DNA of 64,000 nucleotides from Sphingobacterium sp. GVS05A (GTDB taxonomy: Bacteria > Bacteroidota > Bacteroidia > Sphingobacteriales > Sphingobacteriaceae). The notes below the pieces were generated by a model that was not told where the DNA came from, ran no database searches, and saw only the letters and a list, made by a program, of their open reading frames with translations. Both the position numbers and the translations under genes were made by a program. This document shows, piece after piece, positions 1 to 9,819 of the stretch (the first letter of the stretch is position 1; every line of letters begins with the position of its first letter). Where the stretch lies: positions 124,001-188,000 of the forward strand of contig NZ_JAHXYR010000002.1 of the NCBI RefSeq assembly GCF_019969845.1, written 5' to 3'.

Positions 1-223
1 CTGCTTGTTCGTTATTATTCAGATAATCTGCTTTAAAATTTTCATCAAAAGGATATTTTTCGATCAATAGTTTATTTTCAGCGCCCCCATATTTGTCGTA
101 GACCACATCTAGGGTCTTTTGCGCACGATCGGAAAATTGATCTTTTTTAACTTGTGCATGCGTCGTCAAATAACATAATCCTGTCAAAAGTAATGTCGTC
201 GTTATCCGATTTATTTGTTTCAT
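1..223 (-). CDS. Secreted protein, N-terminal part only (possible GH76 enzyme)
   Basis: The gene runs off the left edge, so only about 74 N-terminal residues are visible. The ATG at 223 (another in-frame ATG lies at 229) opens a clear signal peptide, a basic start followed by a run of Thr and Leu ending near THAQ. The mature part continues with a charged region containing EKYPFDENFKADYL. It lies directly downstream of the GH76 gene at 294, on the same strand, and so is probably the last visible gene of the mannan operon. I associate the N-terminal wording with Bacteroidota GH76 enzymes, but the catalytic part is outside the window, so the family is a guess while the secreted nature is clear. 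Confidence 0.5.
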   Translation of the reverse strand, partial: MKQINRITTTLLLTGLCYLTTHAQVKKDQFSDRAQKTLDVVYDKYGGAENKLLIEKYPFDENFKADYLNNNEQA

Positions 224-293
224 CTGCATCTATTAGTTTAATGAAGCCATCAGGAACTAATGTTCATCTAATGGCTCCGAGGTATTCAATCTG

Positions 294-1421
294 TTATTTT
301 GACCTTATCTGATAGCGTGCCAGCCCTTCAAACAGCATGGCAGCACTGGCGTAGGCTGAAATTTCGCTATTACCAATCGGCGGCTGAGACCAGGAAGAGC
401 CAAATAATAGCGTCGGTAAGCTGGTTCCTTTGGTCCAGGCAATTTTACCGTTGTTAACCAAAAACTTCTCAAACTTTGCGCGATAATCTGCATCGATTCC
501 CTCCAGGTTCAAATATTCAACAAAATACCGGATGAATATACCCTTAAACAGCGCACCGTCACCATTACCTTCATCGCGCAAAATATTATTCCCCACATCT
601 ATACAGCGGGTAATGGTGTAATAGCTAATTTTCTGCGCATCGACCAGATAGATCTGATCTTTGGTAATCTTAAAAAGCTCCACAGCCGTACCAAGAAAAG
701 TTCCCTGATTATAGGTCAACGTGGTTACATCAACCGCATCTGTCTCTCCATTGATATTATCATACACTGCACCTGAAGAAGGGTTATATAAGGTTGCCTT
801 CTGCCATTCATAGATCTTTTTGGCCCAGGTCAGGTAGTTTTCATTTTTTGTTAAATTATAAAGTCTAGCCGCAAGAATGCTAGCAGGTCCATTAGAACAG
901 GCATTCTTGCTGTATAACATATCCTTGCGCCAGGCCAATCCACCGCCAGCATATTGTTCATTCCAGGCTTTCAAAATATCGGTCCATAAAAGCAGGACCG
1001 CATCGAGATATTTTTGCTCCTTAGTCGTCTCGTATAGTCGCAGCATAGTCAAGGCATTCCACTCCATATCATCATAGAATACATTATAGTAAGTGTTGCC
1101 ATTTTTAACCTTGACACCTTCAAACCACTTACTGAAATAGGCGCTGTATTTAGCGTCCTTCGTCCGTTGATAAGCATCAATAACTACGTCCATCGCGTGG
1201 GCATTGGGCCAGTATTGAAAGCCCTGATCCGATTGGTTGATGGCGTTGTTAAAATATCCCGCTTCATTCCAGAAACCAGAGATCATTTTGTCGGACACCT
1301 GCGTAGCGACCTCTGTCCAAGATTCCTGAATCGTATCGTCGTATAGATAGGTATCCTCGACTTTTGTGCACCCAAACAGTAAGAACAGCATGGATGAGAT
1401 TATCACTATTTTCTTCATCAT
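294..1421 (-). CDS. GH76 alpha-1,6-mannanase lipoprotein
   Basis: Predicted endo-acting alpha-1,6-mannanase that cuts the backbone of yeast-type alpha-mannan at the cell surface. The 375-residue protein has a lipoprotein signal with lipobox LFGC (Cys 18). The rest is the alpha-helical barrel typical of GH76. The paired aspartates that define the family appear in FYDDMEWNAL (Asp 117-118), followed by other GH76-like stretches such as GGLAWR and the NGPASILAARLY region. Length matches single-domain family members. The gene starts 9 bases after the SusE-like gene and is the enzyme of the SusCD locus. GH76 activity on mannan is family knowledge; the exact substrate is inferred. Confidence 0.9.
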   Translation of the reverse strand: MMKKIVIISSMLFLLFGCTKVEDTYLYDDTIQESWTEVATQVSDKMISGFWNEAGYFNNAINQSDQGFQYWPNAHAMDVVIDAYQRTKDAKYSAYFSKWFEGVKVKNGNTYYNVFYDDMEWNALTMLRLYETTKEQKYLDAVLLLWTDILKAWNEQYAGGGLAWRKDMLYSKNACSNGPASILAARLYNLTKNENYLTWAKKIYEWQKATLYNPSSGAVYDNINGETDAVDVTTLTYNQGTFLGTAVELFKITKDQIYLVDAQKISYYTITRCIDVGNNILRDEGNGDGALFKGIFIRYFVEYLNLEGIDADYRAKFEKFLVNNGKIAWTKGTSLPTLLFGSSWSQPPIGNSEISAYASAAMLFEGLARYQIRSK

Positions 1422-1430
1422 TTCCTCTTT

Positions 1431-2573
1431 TTAATTTGGAACTACTGCATGTGTATAATCTTTGTCCCCTTGTAAGATCATGGAGATTTTGGTCGGACGC
1501 CCATCTACAGCATCCACAAATTTCCATTTGTCATCCCATTGCGAAAGATTAGGTAATATACGGACAAAGTAATACGATGGGGCTGAAGAACTGTTTGGTG
1601 GGCTATCGGTACCCGTCTGGGTCCCCAATTGCACAGTCTCTGCCTTTCCTGCCTTGACCGTTTCCATCTGGAACTTATAACGTTGATCGCGACCCCAGCT
1701 TTCCTGCTTAAAGTTGATAACACCTGTTGCCGACCAGATACCCTTGCCTTGATAAGGGAGATCCAGTACCACCGCACCTGAAGGTGAGAAATAAACGCCC
1801 ATGCTTTTGATTTCAGAATAGGTAATCGTCGAAACGTTGAAATCAATTCGAATTCGATACACCGCAGTCTTGGCAACGGTATTGCTGCCGGTCTCTTCTT
1901 CTTTTATCTTGGTTTGATCTTCGGAATAGAATACACGTCCATCTGCCGATTTACGATCTGTAAAGATATATTTTTTACCAGCTTCCAATTTTGTGAAAAT
2001 CTCATATTCACCATTACCAACAAGCTTAAACGGTATTGCTTGAGCAATGGCGGTACCGTTCTCAGCACCTTCACCGGTGATAAACAATTCGTCTGGAATA
2101 TCTGCAAACCCTTCCAGCGTTTTGATGTTCAGATTTTTTTTCACTTTACTCAGCACACGTTTCATGCCTCGTATGGAATACACGGACCAACTGATGTCGC
2201 CACTTGCACCGGGTTCTATCCCAGCTTTGGCAGCCACCTGATTCAATATTTTGTGACTGATATTTGCGCCATTTGAATTCCCATTATTGTCGGAAGTAAC
2301 GGTATATAGCGGCTTGCTGAAATCGCCATTTAGCTTATCAAAAACAACTTCATATTGGGCTGCTCCCCCATCGGCGACCAGCGCAGACTCCCATTCAAAA
2401 TACAGAGCCGCAGAACTCGAGCTCAATAATTTGACTGCCTTCCCATCTGTCGGTGCATATAAATTCTCCACAGCGGATACATCCGCATCCGAGTATTTCA
2501 TATCGTCTTTTTTGCAGGAAACGATGTTCGCAACCAATGCGAGCATTGCTATAACTTTAAAATACCATTTCAT
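1431..2573 (-). CDS. SusE-like surface glycan-binding lipoprotein
   Basis: Outer-membrane lipoprotein expected to bind glycan for the neighbouring SusCD transporter. I place the start at 2573 because it gives a clean lipoprotein signal (MKWYFKV, lipobox VSC, Cys 20), while the longer frame from 2630 adds 19 residues of no obvious function. After the Cys comes a SusE-type N-terminal domain (YAPTDGKAVKLL, then FEWES), followed by two beta-rich repeats beginning about residues 155 and 265 (IPDELFITGEG; KSMGVYFSP), as in starch-binding SusE/SusF. It is transcribed between SusD and the GH76 gene. Ligand identity cannot be read from the sequence. Confidence 0.82.
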   Translation of the reverse strand: MKWYFKVIAMLALVANIVSCKKDDMKYSDADVSAVENLYAPTDGKAVKLLSSSSAALYFEWESALVADGGAAQYEVVFDKLNGDFSKPLYTVTSDNNGNSNGANISHKILNQVAAKAGIEPGASGDISWSVYSIRGMKRVLSKVKKNLNIKTLEGFADIPDELFITGEGAENGTAIAQAIPFKLVGNGEYEIFTKLEAGKKYIFTDRKSADGRVFYSEDQTKIKEEETGSNTVAKTAVYRIRIDFNVSTITYSEIKSMGVYFSPSGAVVLDLPYQGKGIWSATGVINFKQESWGRDQRYKFQMETVKAGKAETVQLGTQTGTDSPPNSSSAPSYYFVRILPNLSQWDDKWKFVDAVDGRPTKISMILQGDKDYTHAVVPN

Positions 2574-2650
2574 GTCTTTATCTTTAATTTTGTAGTTCAA
2601 AACGGACGTTGTTCCCGCTATCGTTTGCAACGGTTTGTTTCGATTAAATT

Positions 2651-4276
2651 TTAGTTTGAATAGCCTTGATTATTGGGCAATAGGTTTTTATTCAGGTCAA
2701 TCTGTGTCCTTGGCACCGACCATAGATAATCTCTACTCTCGTCAAATCGTCTAATATCCAATTTGATATAGCTATTGTTACCACCATATTTAGCACCAGT
2801 TACCTGTCCGTCCAGAAAGGTTTTACCTGCTTTCCAACGTACGATATCATAGTAACGTAGCCCCTCCAAAGCGAGTTCGCTTCTTCGTTCATTTCGTACG
2901 ATCGTTTTCAGATCACCGGTCATAGGAAAGTCCAGTGCTTTGCCCACCACAAAGCCAGCTCTTTTGCGGATAGGTTTGATTGTCATATCCCAAATTGCGG
3001 CATCGAGCTGCCCCAGCGCCTCTTTCGCTTCGGCATACATCAATAAGATATCAGCATATCTGAACATAATAATATTGAGCCCGGCATCGTATTTTACCGT
3101 TGCTGTCACATCGTAATATTTCTTTACATAATAGCCGGTTGCAGAAGCATTAGCACTCGCTCCCTGATATTCGTCCAAGCGCTCTTTATCTGTTCCTCCG
3201 GAGCCTGGCTTGATAAAAATCTTACGAACTGTCCCATCAAAGTCAGTCCATTGGCCGCCATGAAAAACAATAGTTGCCGCCATCCGTGGGTCTCGATTTA
3301 TGTAAGGATTATCACTGTTGTAGTTAGGATCCGCGCTTATGGTATTTCCATCAAGGGTGATATAGTTGTCAACAAGGCTCTGCAAAGGGGCATAGCCGTT
3401 CAGTCGCGCCTGAGCAGAGATCGGGGCGGCATCATAGAGTTTATTCCAGGTTTTCAACTGCGGTACATAGCCGTAATCCAGAATAACCTCCGAATTGTAT
3501 TCTTTTGCTGCAGTAAACAATTCCGGATAACTATCGAAAAGCGCATATGTCCCAAATTCCCCTTGTTTCTTAATCAAGTTCTCACAATACTGCAATACTT
3601 TGTTCCAGTTGCTCTCATAGAGAAAAGCCCGTGCCTGAAAAGCTGAAGCCGCACCTTTTGTAATTCGGCCTCTATCATCTGCAGGCAAAACATCTTTGCT
3701 GGGCAGATCAGCCATGCATTCATCCAATTCCTGATGGATAAATGCCATGACGGTTGCCTTGGCCGTCCTTGGAACGATTTTAGATTCCTCTAGGGATATG
3801 TCTTTGGTAAAGAAAGGAACATCGCCGTAAAAATTGACCAGTCTAAAATAGAGGAATGCACGGATAAATCGTACCTCCGCAATCCGGCGTTTTTTGAGCA
3901 CAGCATCCATTCCGGGGACACGATCTACATTTTCAAGGTAGACGTGACAGGTCTTGATGCCGCCATAGAGATCGGACCATTCCGAAGCAAAACGTCCCAA
4001 GGTAGGGTCAGCAATTCCATTGCGGATAGCGCGTTGGTCGGTATTTGACCGCCCTTCAAAAATATTATCACTTAGCGCTTCATCATTCCATAATCGGTCG
4101 GCTGAGAAGAGTTGATTATAGGCCATGTTGACCATTTTTTCTGCATTTTCTGGATAATCCCAAAAGTTCTCATCCGTAAATCTATCTGTTGGCAAGGTAT
4201 CCAACTTATTGCAGGAAGTGAAATGAACCACAGCCATTAAACTCAAGCCTCCTATAAGTAATTTATATAGTCTCAT
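2651..4276 (-). CDS. SusD/RagB family nutrient-binding lipoprotein
   Basis: The lid and substrate-binding partner of the SusC transporter encoded just upstream. The ATG at 4276 gives 541 residues with lipobox TSC (Cys 22); an in-frame GTG lies one codon earlier. Family features include the N-terminal CNKLDTLPTDRFTDENFW start, the tetratricopeptide-like helical region (RFIRAFLYFRLVNFYGDVPFF), and the C-terminal SusD block with RYADILLMYAEAKEALG and ERRSELALEGLRYYDIVRWK. It follows the SusC gene by 11 bases, so the pair is co-transcribed. Mannan specificity is inferred from the GH76 neighbour. Confidence 0.96.
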   Translation of the reverse strand: MRLYKLLIGGLSLMAVVHFTSCNKLDTLPTDRFTDENFWDYPENAEKMVNMAYNQLFSADRLWNDEALSDNIFEGRSNTDQRAIRNGIADPTLGRFASEWSDLYGGIKTCHVYLENVDRVPGMDAVLKKRRIAEVRFIRAFLYFRLVNFYGDVPFFTKDISLEESKIVPRTAKATVMAFIHQELDECMADLPSKDVLPADDRGRITKGAASAFQARAFLYESNWNKVLQYCENLIKKQGEFGTYALFDSYPELFTAAKEYNSEVILDYGYVPQLKTWNKLYDAAPISAQARLNGYAPLQSLVDNYITLDGNTISADPNYNSDNPYINRDPRMAATIVFHGGQWTDFDGTVRKIFIKPGSGGTDKERLDEYQGASANASATGYYVKKYYDVTATVKYDAGLNIIMFRYADILLMYAEAKEALGQLDAAIWDMTIKPIRKRAGFVVGKALDFPMTGDLKTIVRNERRSELALEGLRYYDIVRWKAGKTFLDGQVTGAKYGGNNSYIKLDIRRFDESRDYLWSVPRTQIDLNKNLLPNNQGYSN

Positions 4277-4287
4277 CACATAAATGG

Positions 4288-7200
4288 TTAGAATTGAATA
4301 TTTAATCCGCCGCCATAATATTTCAACGTTGGATAATTGCGGGCACTATTGGCTGCACCTCCCATATTGGAGTCAAATTCGGAAGATTCGGGGTCTATCC
4401 AGGAGTTTTTACTCAATGTCAGCAAATTTTGGGCATTAACAAAAAAGCGTACCCGTTGTAGCCCCAATTTGGATGTGACATTCTTTGGTAATGTATATCC
4501 TATTTGGAGATTTTTCAGACGTGCATACTTCCCATTGAAAAGATAGAGATCAGAATCTTTCCCAAAGTTGTTTGTTGAGGCTGTAGATCCATTGGCTGTA
4601 AGTCGAGGCCACTGCCCATCAATATTTGTCGGCGTCCAGTAATCAAGTTGATGTTGATAAATAGCATACGAATAATTCTGGTGAAAGGGCTCGATCAGTT
4701 CACCGCGGATCATCATATCCCGTTTACCAACACCTTGCCAGAACATGCTAAAATCAAAATCCTTATAACTGAGGTTATAGGTCAGGCCGAATGTAAATCG
4801 TGGGAAACCATTCCCCAGGACAAATCTATCCCGTGCATCGATCATTCCATCATTATTGCGATCCACATATTTGACATCTCCTGGTCGCAAGTCCGCGGCA
4901 GTGATACCACTTGGCAGGGCCGAGGTCTCGATATCCGAAATATTCTGGAAGAGTCCAGCCATTTTGTAGCCATAATATGAATTGTACGGCAGGCCGACAC
5001 GTGTCAATTTGGTAATATTATCTACTGTTGAAATCCGGTCATCTCCTGGCATGGAGACAATCTTATTGTGACTGTCACCTATATTGGCATTGATCTGATG
5101 CTGAAACTCGCCTGTTTTAGCGTGATAGGTCAGATTGATTTCCCAGCCTTCATTGTTCATTTCGCCCAAATTCTGGTTTTTTAATGAGGTGCCAAACACG
5201 GATGGGATCTGTGGTGACATCAGAATATCTACTGTTCGCTTCTTAAAGTAATCAAAGCTTGCTGTCAGCTTATCCTGAAAGAAAGTTGCATCAAGGCCAA
5301 CATTGAAATTATAGGTTTTCTCCCAGCGCAAATCTAAACTGGCATAGTTAAATCCCGCGGCAGCTACTGGCTTATTATTAAATCCATAGCTGTTTGGATA
5401 GGATTCATAAGTAAAATAATATGAATAATCATCCACGGCCTGGTTTCCCAATACACCATAAGTGGACCGAATCTTGAGGCTACCGACATGCTCCTTATAC
5501 CAATTCATAAAACGCTCTTCCGATGCTCGCCATCCAAGTGATCCTGAGGGAAAGAATCCCCAGCGGTTTGCTTTTGAAAACTTGGAAGATCCATCGTAGC
5601 GAAAGCTGAATTCGGCAAAATACTTACTTTCAAAGTCATATCCGGCACGACCGAAGATTGAGTTGATGCTATTCTGTAAAGTACCATTTGGTGTGACACG
5701 AGCACTGGCGGGATCGATCACCGTTCCGGTAGTCGGTGTTCCCAGCACTGGATCGGTAAACTTCATTTTAAGTTCATTTTGTCTACGTGTATAGGACTCA
5801 TTGGATGCCCCAATCAAACCTGAAACATGATGACTCCCGAAGGTCTTATCATAATCCAGCAATAACTGAAAATTCAGCAAAGAAGCTTTTTCATTAAAAT
5901 CTTCTGTATTACGATCTGAATTTACGAACACCTGTGGCTGCAATGCGTCAGGGTTGGAATACAAGGGTACTTGGATCCGTCTGATAAAACGATGGTCTGC
6001 GTAGATATCTGCGCCAAAAATACCACGCAGCTTCAGACCGTCGAACAGCTTTGCCTCGAGATTCAGATTGATGTTAAAATAATCATTGTCATTTTTAATA
6101 TAACCACCTTCATTAAGTTCAGCCAGTGGATTTTGATCTGTGAGTGCGTTATTGACCAGATATTTTCCATTATCTGCCCGCATTCGATAATAATAATAAG
6201 AAGGGAGGCGAGAAGCATTGATGATAGCACTTCCGGCTGTATTGCTCATATTGTTGTTACGTGTATACGCTAAAATTGAGGTCAGTTTAAAACGGCCGAT
6301 CTCAGTACTGAGATTAGTCCGTAGATTATAGCGTTTTATCCCAAAATCCTGTCCAACAAAATTGCTAGGCTGATTATAAAAGCCTCCTGAAAATAGATAA
6401 GAACTTTTTTCACCACCACCCGTGACGTTGATATTATATTTTTGTTGAAACGAATTTTTCATGATTTCCGGCAAATTCCATTTTTCGATATCCTGATGTG
6501 CATACAGATCAGCAATCGCTTCTGGTGAAAACTGTGGATCCATTCCTGAGTTGGTGAGCGCGAGATTACGTAAGGTCGCGTTTTCATAGCCAGCGACTGG
6601 GGAAAACAAGATTTTGGGTTGTTGCACACCCCATTGCGTGCCAATTGTAACCGAGGGTTTCTGATTTTGGCGTCCCGTTTTTGTGGTTACCAAGATGACA
6701 CCATTTGCTGACCGTGAGCCGTAAATAGCTGTGGAACCTGCATCTTTGAGTACAGATACTGTTTCGATATCGTCCGGATTGATCTTGTTCAGTGTTCCAC
6801 CTTCGGTAATAATTCCGTCAATCACTACTAGTGGGGCATTACTATTTACCGTAGATATTCCACGGATATTGATGTTCATTGAATTATCGTTTGGATCCAT
6901 ACTTTTCTGTTGAATGGTCAAACTTGGGGAAGCGCCCTGAAGGGCCTGTGTGACGTTGCCGACCGGTCGGTCCTGAAAGGTCTTTGCACCGATCTGATCG
7001 ACGGCACCGACAACGCGCTGCCGTGTCGTGGTACCATATCCGATAACGATAACTTCTTCCAGCTGGCTATTGCTACTTTTCATCAGTACATGTAACTGTC
7101 CCAATTCCTCTGTACGCATAGCGGCCAACTCCACAAGCTGCTGATCGTACCCGACAGAGGAAAATATCAGCGTGGATTTTGGAGAAAGATTACTGATCGT

Positions 7201-7725
7201 AAAACTACCATCAGCGGCAGTGGAAGTTCCAGCTGATTCATTTCCTTTTACGCGAACGGAAACGTTGGCAAGCGCTTCACCACGCTCATTGGTCACCCGT
7301 CCCTTGATCATTGCCTGAGCTGGCACCGTCGCTTGCTGTACTGATGGGCTTATGCTTGTAGACCGGGGCTTGTCCCGAATGACGATTGTCTTGCTGTCCA
7401 TCTGATACGACAGCGGCTGATCTGCAAAAAGCTGAACCAGTACATCTGACAACATGCGGTCTTTTACTTTTATATTGACAGGTTTAGCCGCCGACATTTG
7501 CCGTTCTGTATAGAGAAAATTGTACCCTGTCTGTGACTTGAGGTCCTTAAATATTCTTTTAAGGCTCATATTGGAGTATTCCAATGTTACCTTTTGTGCA
7601 AAAGTCGAAGCGCTAACCTGCATAAAAGTAACCAAGATAATTATGGTCGTCAATCGCATAATAAGCCATAGTTTACGGAATAGCAAATATGCTATCACCT
7701 TTTTTCTGATATAATTTTGATACAT
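4288..7725 (-). CDS. SusC/RagA TonB-dependent transporter with STN signalling domain
   Basis: Outer-membrane TonB-dependent oligosaccharide importer that also acts as a signal transducer. The 1145-residue protein (ATG at 7725; a TTG lies two codons earlier) has a signal peptide ending near STFAQ. A STN domain follows at about 48-118, then a carboxypeptidase-like regulatory domain at 139-215 (IKGRVTNERGEALANVSV). Next come the TonB-box-like EEVIVIGYG and a plug (NIRGISTVNSNAPLVVIDGI), and a long beta-barrel ending in aromatic residues. The STN domain is what FecR-type anti-sigma factors contact in this class, and such a FecR and its sigma factor are encoded just upstream. Confidence 0.96.
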   Translation of the reverse strand: MYQNYIRKKVIAYLLFRKLWLIMRLTTIIILVTFMQVSASTFAQKVTLEYSNMSLKRIFKDLKSQTGYNFLYTERQMSAAKPVNIKVKDRMLSDVLVQLFADQPLSYQMDSKTIVIRDKPRSTSISPSVQQATVPAQAMIKGRVTNERGEALANVSVRVKGNESAGTSTAADGSFTISNLSPKSTLIFSSVGYDQQLVELAAMRTEELGQLHVLMKSSNSQLEEVIVIGYGTTTRQRVVGAVDQIGAKTFQDRPVGNVTQALQGASPSLTIQQKSMDPNDNSMNINIRGISTVNSNAPLVVIDGIITEGGTLNKINPDDIETVSVLKDAGSTAIYGSRSANGVILVTTKTGRQNQKPSVTIGTQWGVQQPKILFSPVAGYENATLRNLALTNSGMDPQFSPEAIADLYAHQDIEKWNLPEIMKNSFQQKYNINVTGGGEKSSYLFSGGFYNQPSNFVGQDFGIKRYNLRTNLSTEIGRFKLTSILAYTRNNNMSNTAGSAIINASRLPSYYYYRMRADNGKYLVNNALTDQNPLAELNEGGYIKNDNDYFNINLNLEAKLFDGLKLRGIFGADIYADHRFIRRIQVPLYSNPDALQPQVFVNSDRNTEDFNEKASLLNFQLLLDYDKTFGSHHVSGLIGASNESYTRRQNELKMKFTDPVLGTPTTGTVIDPASARVTPNGTLQNSINSIFGRAGYDFESKYFAEFSFRYDGSSKFSKANRWGFFPSGSLGWRASEERFMNWYKEHVGSLKIRSTYGVLGNQAVDDYSYYFTYESYPNSYGFNNKPVAAAGFNYASLDLRWEKTYNFNVGLDATFFQDKLTASFDYFKKRTVDILMSPQIPSVFGTSLKNQNLGEMNNEGWEINLTYHAKTGEFQHQINANIGDSHNKIVSMPGDDRISTVDNITKLTRVGLPYNSYYGYKMAGLFQNISDIETSALPSGITAADLRPGDVKYVDRNNDGMIDARDRFVLGNGFPRFTFGLTYNLSYKDFDFSMFWQGVGKRDMMIRGELIEPFHQNYSYAIYQHQLDYWTPTNIDGQWPRLTANGSTASTNNFGKDSDLYLFNGKYARLKNLQIGYTLPKNVTSKLGLQRVRFFVNAQNLLTLSKNSWIDPESSEFDSNMGGAANSARNYPTLKYYGGGLNIQF

Positions 7726-7812
7726 TTGCAAGGTTTGATTTGCAGTATATTCGAGTCGTCCAAAACAGAAATATAATGCAGATTGGATAGTTAAAATTTA
7801 ATTGTCCCAAAC

Positions 7813-7843
7813 AGCAACCGAGTCCTTCGGGATCTTGGTTGCT
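7813..7843 (-). other. Stem-loop between fecR-like and susC-like genes
   Basis: An inverted repeat with arms of 13-14 bases (AGCAACC at the outer ends) and a tetraloop, UUCG read on the plus strand and CGAA read on the coding strand. It lies about 90 bases past the FecR stop and 90 bases before the SusC start. On the coding strand no U-run follows, so it is not a textbook terminator. It could be a processing or attenuation element separating regulatory and structural genes. Confidence 0.5.
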
Positions 7844-7936
7844 TTCTTATAGCCCACCGTGGTGACTATTCGTTTTGTATATTTCTATTCATCAGTTGCT
7901 TTTTTAGGTATTTATAATCAATGATTTATTAAATAA

Positions 7937-9109
7937 TTACGGAAGAACATATAGGTTTTTCCCTTCAATCCTGAAATGGACTGCCCCCGTATTTTCAAGC
8001 AGATTTAAGACTTGCTTTACGTTATCAAATCGGGATATCCCTCCGCCGAACTTCTCTGTTGTTTTTTTCCCCTGATAGATTACATCCACATTATACCAGC
8101 GTGCTATTTTGCGCATTACACTTTCGATATCATCCTCATCAAACATAAATTCGTGATTGGTCCACGCAATTATTGGAGCTGTATCTACTTGCTGTAATTT
8201 AAGCGTTCCGTTGGCATTAAGGCTCGATTGTTGTCCAGGAAGTAACTTCAGTTTTCGGTTGCTGGAGGATACTTCGACACTTCCTTCCAAAAGTGTAGTT
8301 CGCAATGCTGGTTCATCGGCGTAGCTATTTACATTAAAATGAGTTCCCAGTACTTTGATCTGTTGACCGGATGTATTGACAATAAAAGGATGCTTGGGAT
8401 CCTTTGCTACCTCAAAATAGGCTTCTCCTACCAATTCCACTTCCCTTTTCCCTTTATGGGCAAACTGCATTGGATACTTAAGGGCTGAAGCAGCATTGAG
8501 CCATACCTGTGTACCATCTGGTAACTTAATCCGATAGGTTTCTCCTTTGGTTGTTGATAATATGTGATTGCCAGACCCAGCACCCGCATTTTTCCCCACT
8601 TCGTAGATCAATTGTCCATCATTACTTTTAGAAATCTTGATACCCATTTCATCTGCAATCTGTCCATTCATGGTCTCCTGTAAGCGAATCTGATCGCCAT
8701 TGGCCAGGGTTAAGGTCGCAGATTGTTTTCCTGGTGATATCAACTCTTGCTTAGACTGTTGATTTACGGAACCACTTACACCATCAAAAAACCACCAACC
8801 AGCAAACGATATTCCAATGACAGCAGCGGCAACAGCGGCAATACGTTTCCAGGACCACAATGATCTCGCTTTTGGTTTATTTATCTGAAGATGTAATTGC
8901 TCCCAGGTGTTATCCAATACCAGCAGAAGTTCGGGATCCTGGAGCAAGACCCGATCTACAGGATCATCCAGGACTTCCTGGATCAGTTCCTGGATCAGTA
9001 TTCGGTCTTCCCCCGATTTTATATAAGACAGAAAAGCGCGCGAATTTTCCTCACTGAGTTCCCCATATATATACTGCCTTAACGTATATTGAAGTATTTT
9101 TTTTTCCAC
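7937..9109 (-). CDS. FecR family anti-sigma factor
   Basis: Inner-membrane anti-sigma factor relaying the state of the SusC transporter to the ECF sigma factor encoded next to it. Starts with GTG at 9109 (390 residues). A cytoplasmic N-terminal sigma-binding part (about 1-85) is followed by one membrane segment at about 89-108 ending in two Trp, then the periplasmic FecR domain at about 180-280 (LPDGTQVWLNAASALKYP; VELVGEAYFEVAKDPKHPF). The C-terminal domain (DDIESVMRKIARWYNVDVIYQG) matches DUF4974 and is expected to bind the STN domain. The order sigma, FecR, SusC is the standard one in Bacteroidota. Confidence 0.95.
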   Translation of the reverse strand: MEKKILQYTLRQYIYGELSEENSRAFLSYIKSGEDRILIQELIQEVLDDPVDRVLLQDPELLLVLDNTWEQLHLQINKPKARSLWSWKRIAAVAAAVIGISFAGWWFFDGVSGSVNQQSKQELISPGKQSATLTLANGDQIRLQETMNGQIADEMGIKISKSNDGQLIYEVGKNAGAGSGNHILSTTKGETYRIKLPDGTQVWLNAASALKYPMQFAHKGKREVELVGEAYFEVAKDPKHPFIVNTSGQQIKVLGTHFNVNSYADEPALRTTLLEGSVEVSSSNRKLKLLPGQQSSLNANGTLKLQQVDTAPIIAWTNHEFMFDEDDIESVMRKIARWYNVDVIYQGKKTTEKFGGGISRFDNVKQVLNLLENTGAVHFRIEGKNLYVLP

Positions 9110-9213
9110 AATTGGTTATCTTCTTTTTAGCTAATACACTTCAAAAGCAACGATCATCTGCTCCCGTTGCAATTTTATTTTATATTTTTTCAGCCTAAAG
9201 AAAATAATAGGGA

Positions 9214-9819
9214 TCAATGATGTTGAAGAAGTATAAAAGAGGCTATTAGCAGCGTGGATTTATCCAAAACACCGTGTCTTTCTTTGATATATTTGGTAGC
9301 CTTTACAATATGGTCATTGATTGTGGAAGTCGAGATTCTTAATAAGGTACTTACTTCCGCGTAGCTTTTACCTTCGATCTTACAAAGCTTATAGATCAGT
9401 CTGCGTTGGGGTGGAAGCTGTTCAATCGTCTGGGAGAGCCATTGTTCATCCTGTTTCTCGTCTAATTGTTCTTCTACGTGGCTATACAATTGTGTATTAT
9501 GGCGACTAAGGTAGGCTTGAATCTGTTTCTCCAGATTATTTTTACGGATAAAGTTATATACGGTGTATTTAGCAATCTGAAACAGATAGGATCGAAAAGA
9601 CTGTTCGGGATCAATTAGCTCCCGCTTATCCCATACTTTTATAAAAACTTCCTGTAAAAGCTCGGCAGCATCCTGTTCGGACTTGACCATTTTACGAATG
9701 TTGAGATAGATTCGGCCACTGTAGAGGGTATAAATTTGACGAAAAGCTGTTTGGCAGCCCGAACGCAGGGCCAACAGGTTTTCCTTCTCTTCAATATGAT
9801 CATATCTCGGTTTATACAT
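9214..9819 (-). CDS. ECF RNA polymerase sigma factor, FecI-like
   Basis: ECF sigma factor expected to switch on the downstream mannan-type SusCD locus. The ATG at 9819 gives 201 residues (an in-frame GTG lies two codons upstream). Region 2 is at about 25-95, with QDAAELLQEVFIKVWDKRE and FRSYLFQIAKYTVYNFIRK. Region 4 is at about 130-180, with LPPQRRLIYKLCKIEGKSYAEVS and LLRISTSTINDHI, the helix-turn-helix for the -35 element. The C-terminus carries a short hydrophobic tail, common in this subfamily. It is the first gene of the locus; the FecR gene follows 104 bases later. Confidence 0.95.
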   Translation of the reverse strand: MYKPRYDHIEEKENLLALRSGCQTAFRQIYTLYSGRIYLNIRKMVKSEQDAAELLQEVFIKVWDKRELIDPEQSFRSYLFQIAKYTVYNFIRKNNLEKQIQAYLSRHNTQLYSHVEEQLDEKQDEQWLSQTIEQLPPQRRLIYKLCKIEGKSYAEVSTLLRISTSTINDHIVKATKYIKERHGVLDKSTLLIASFILLQHH

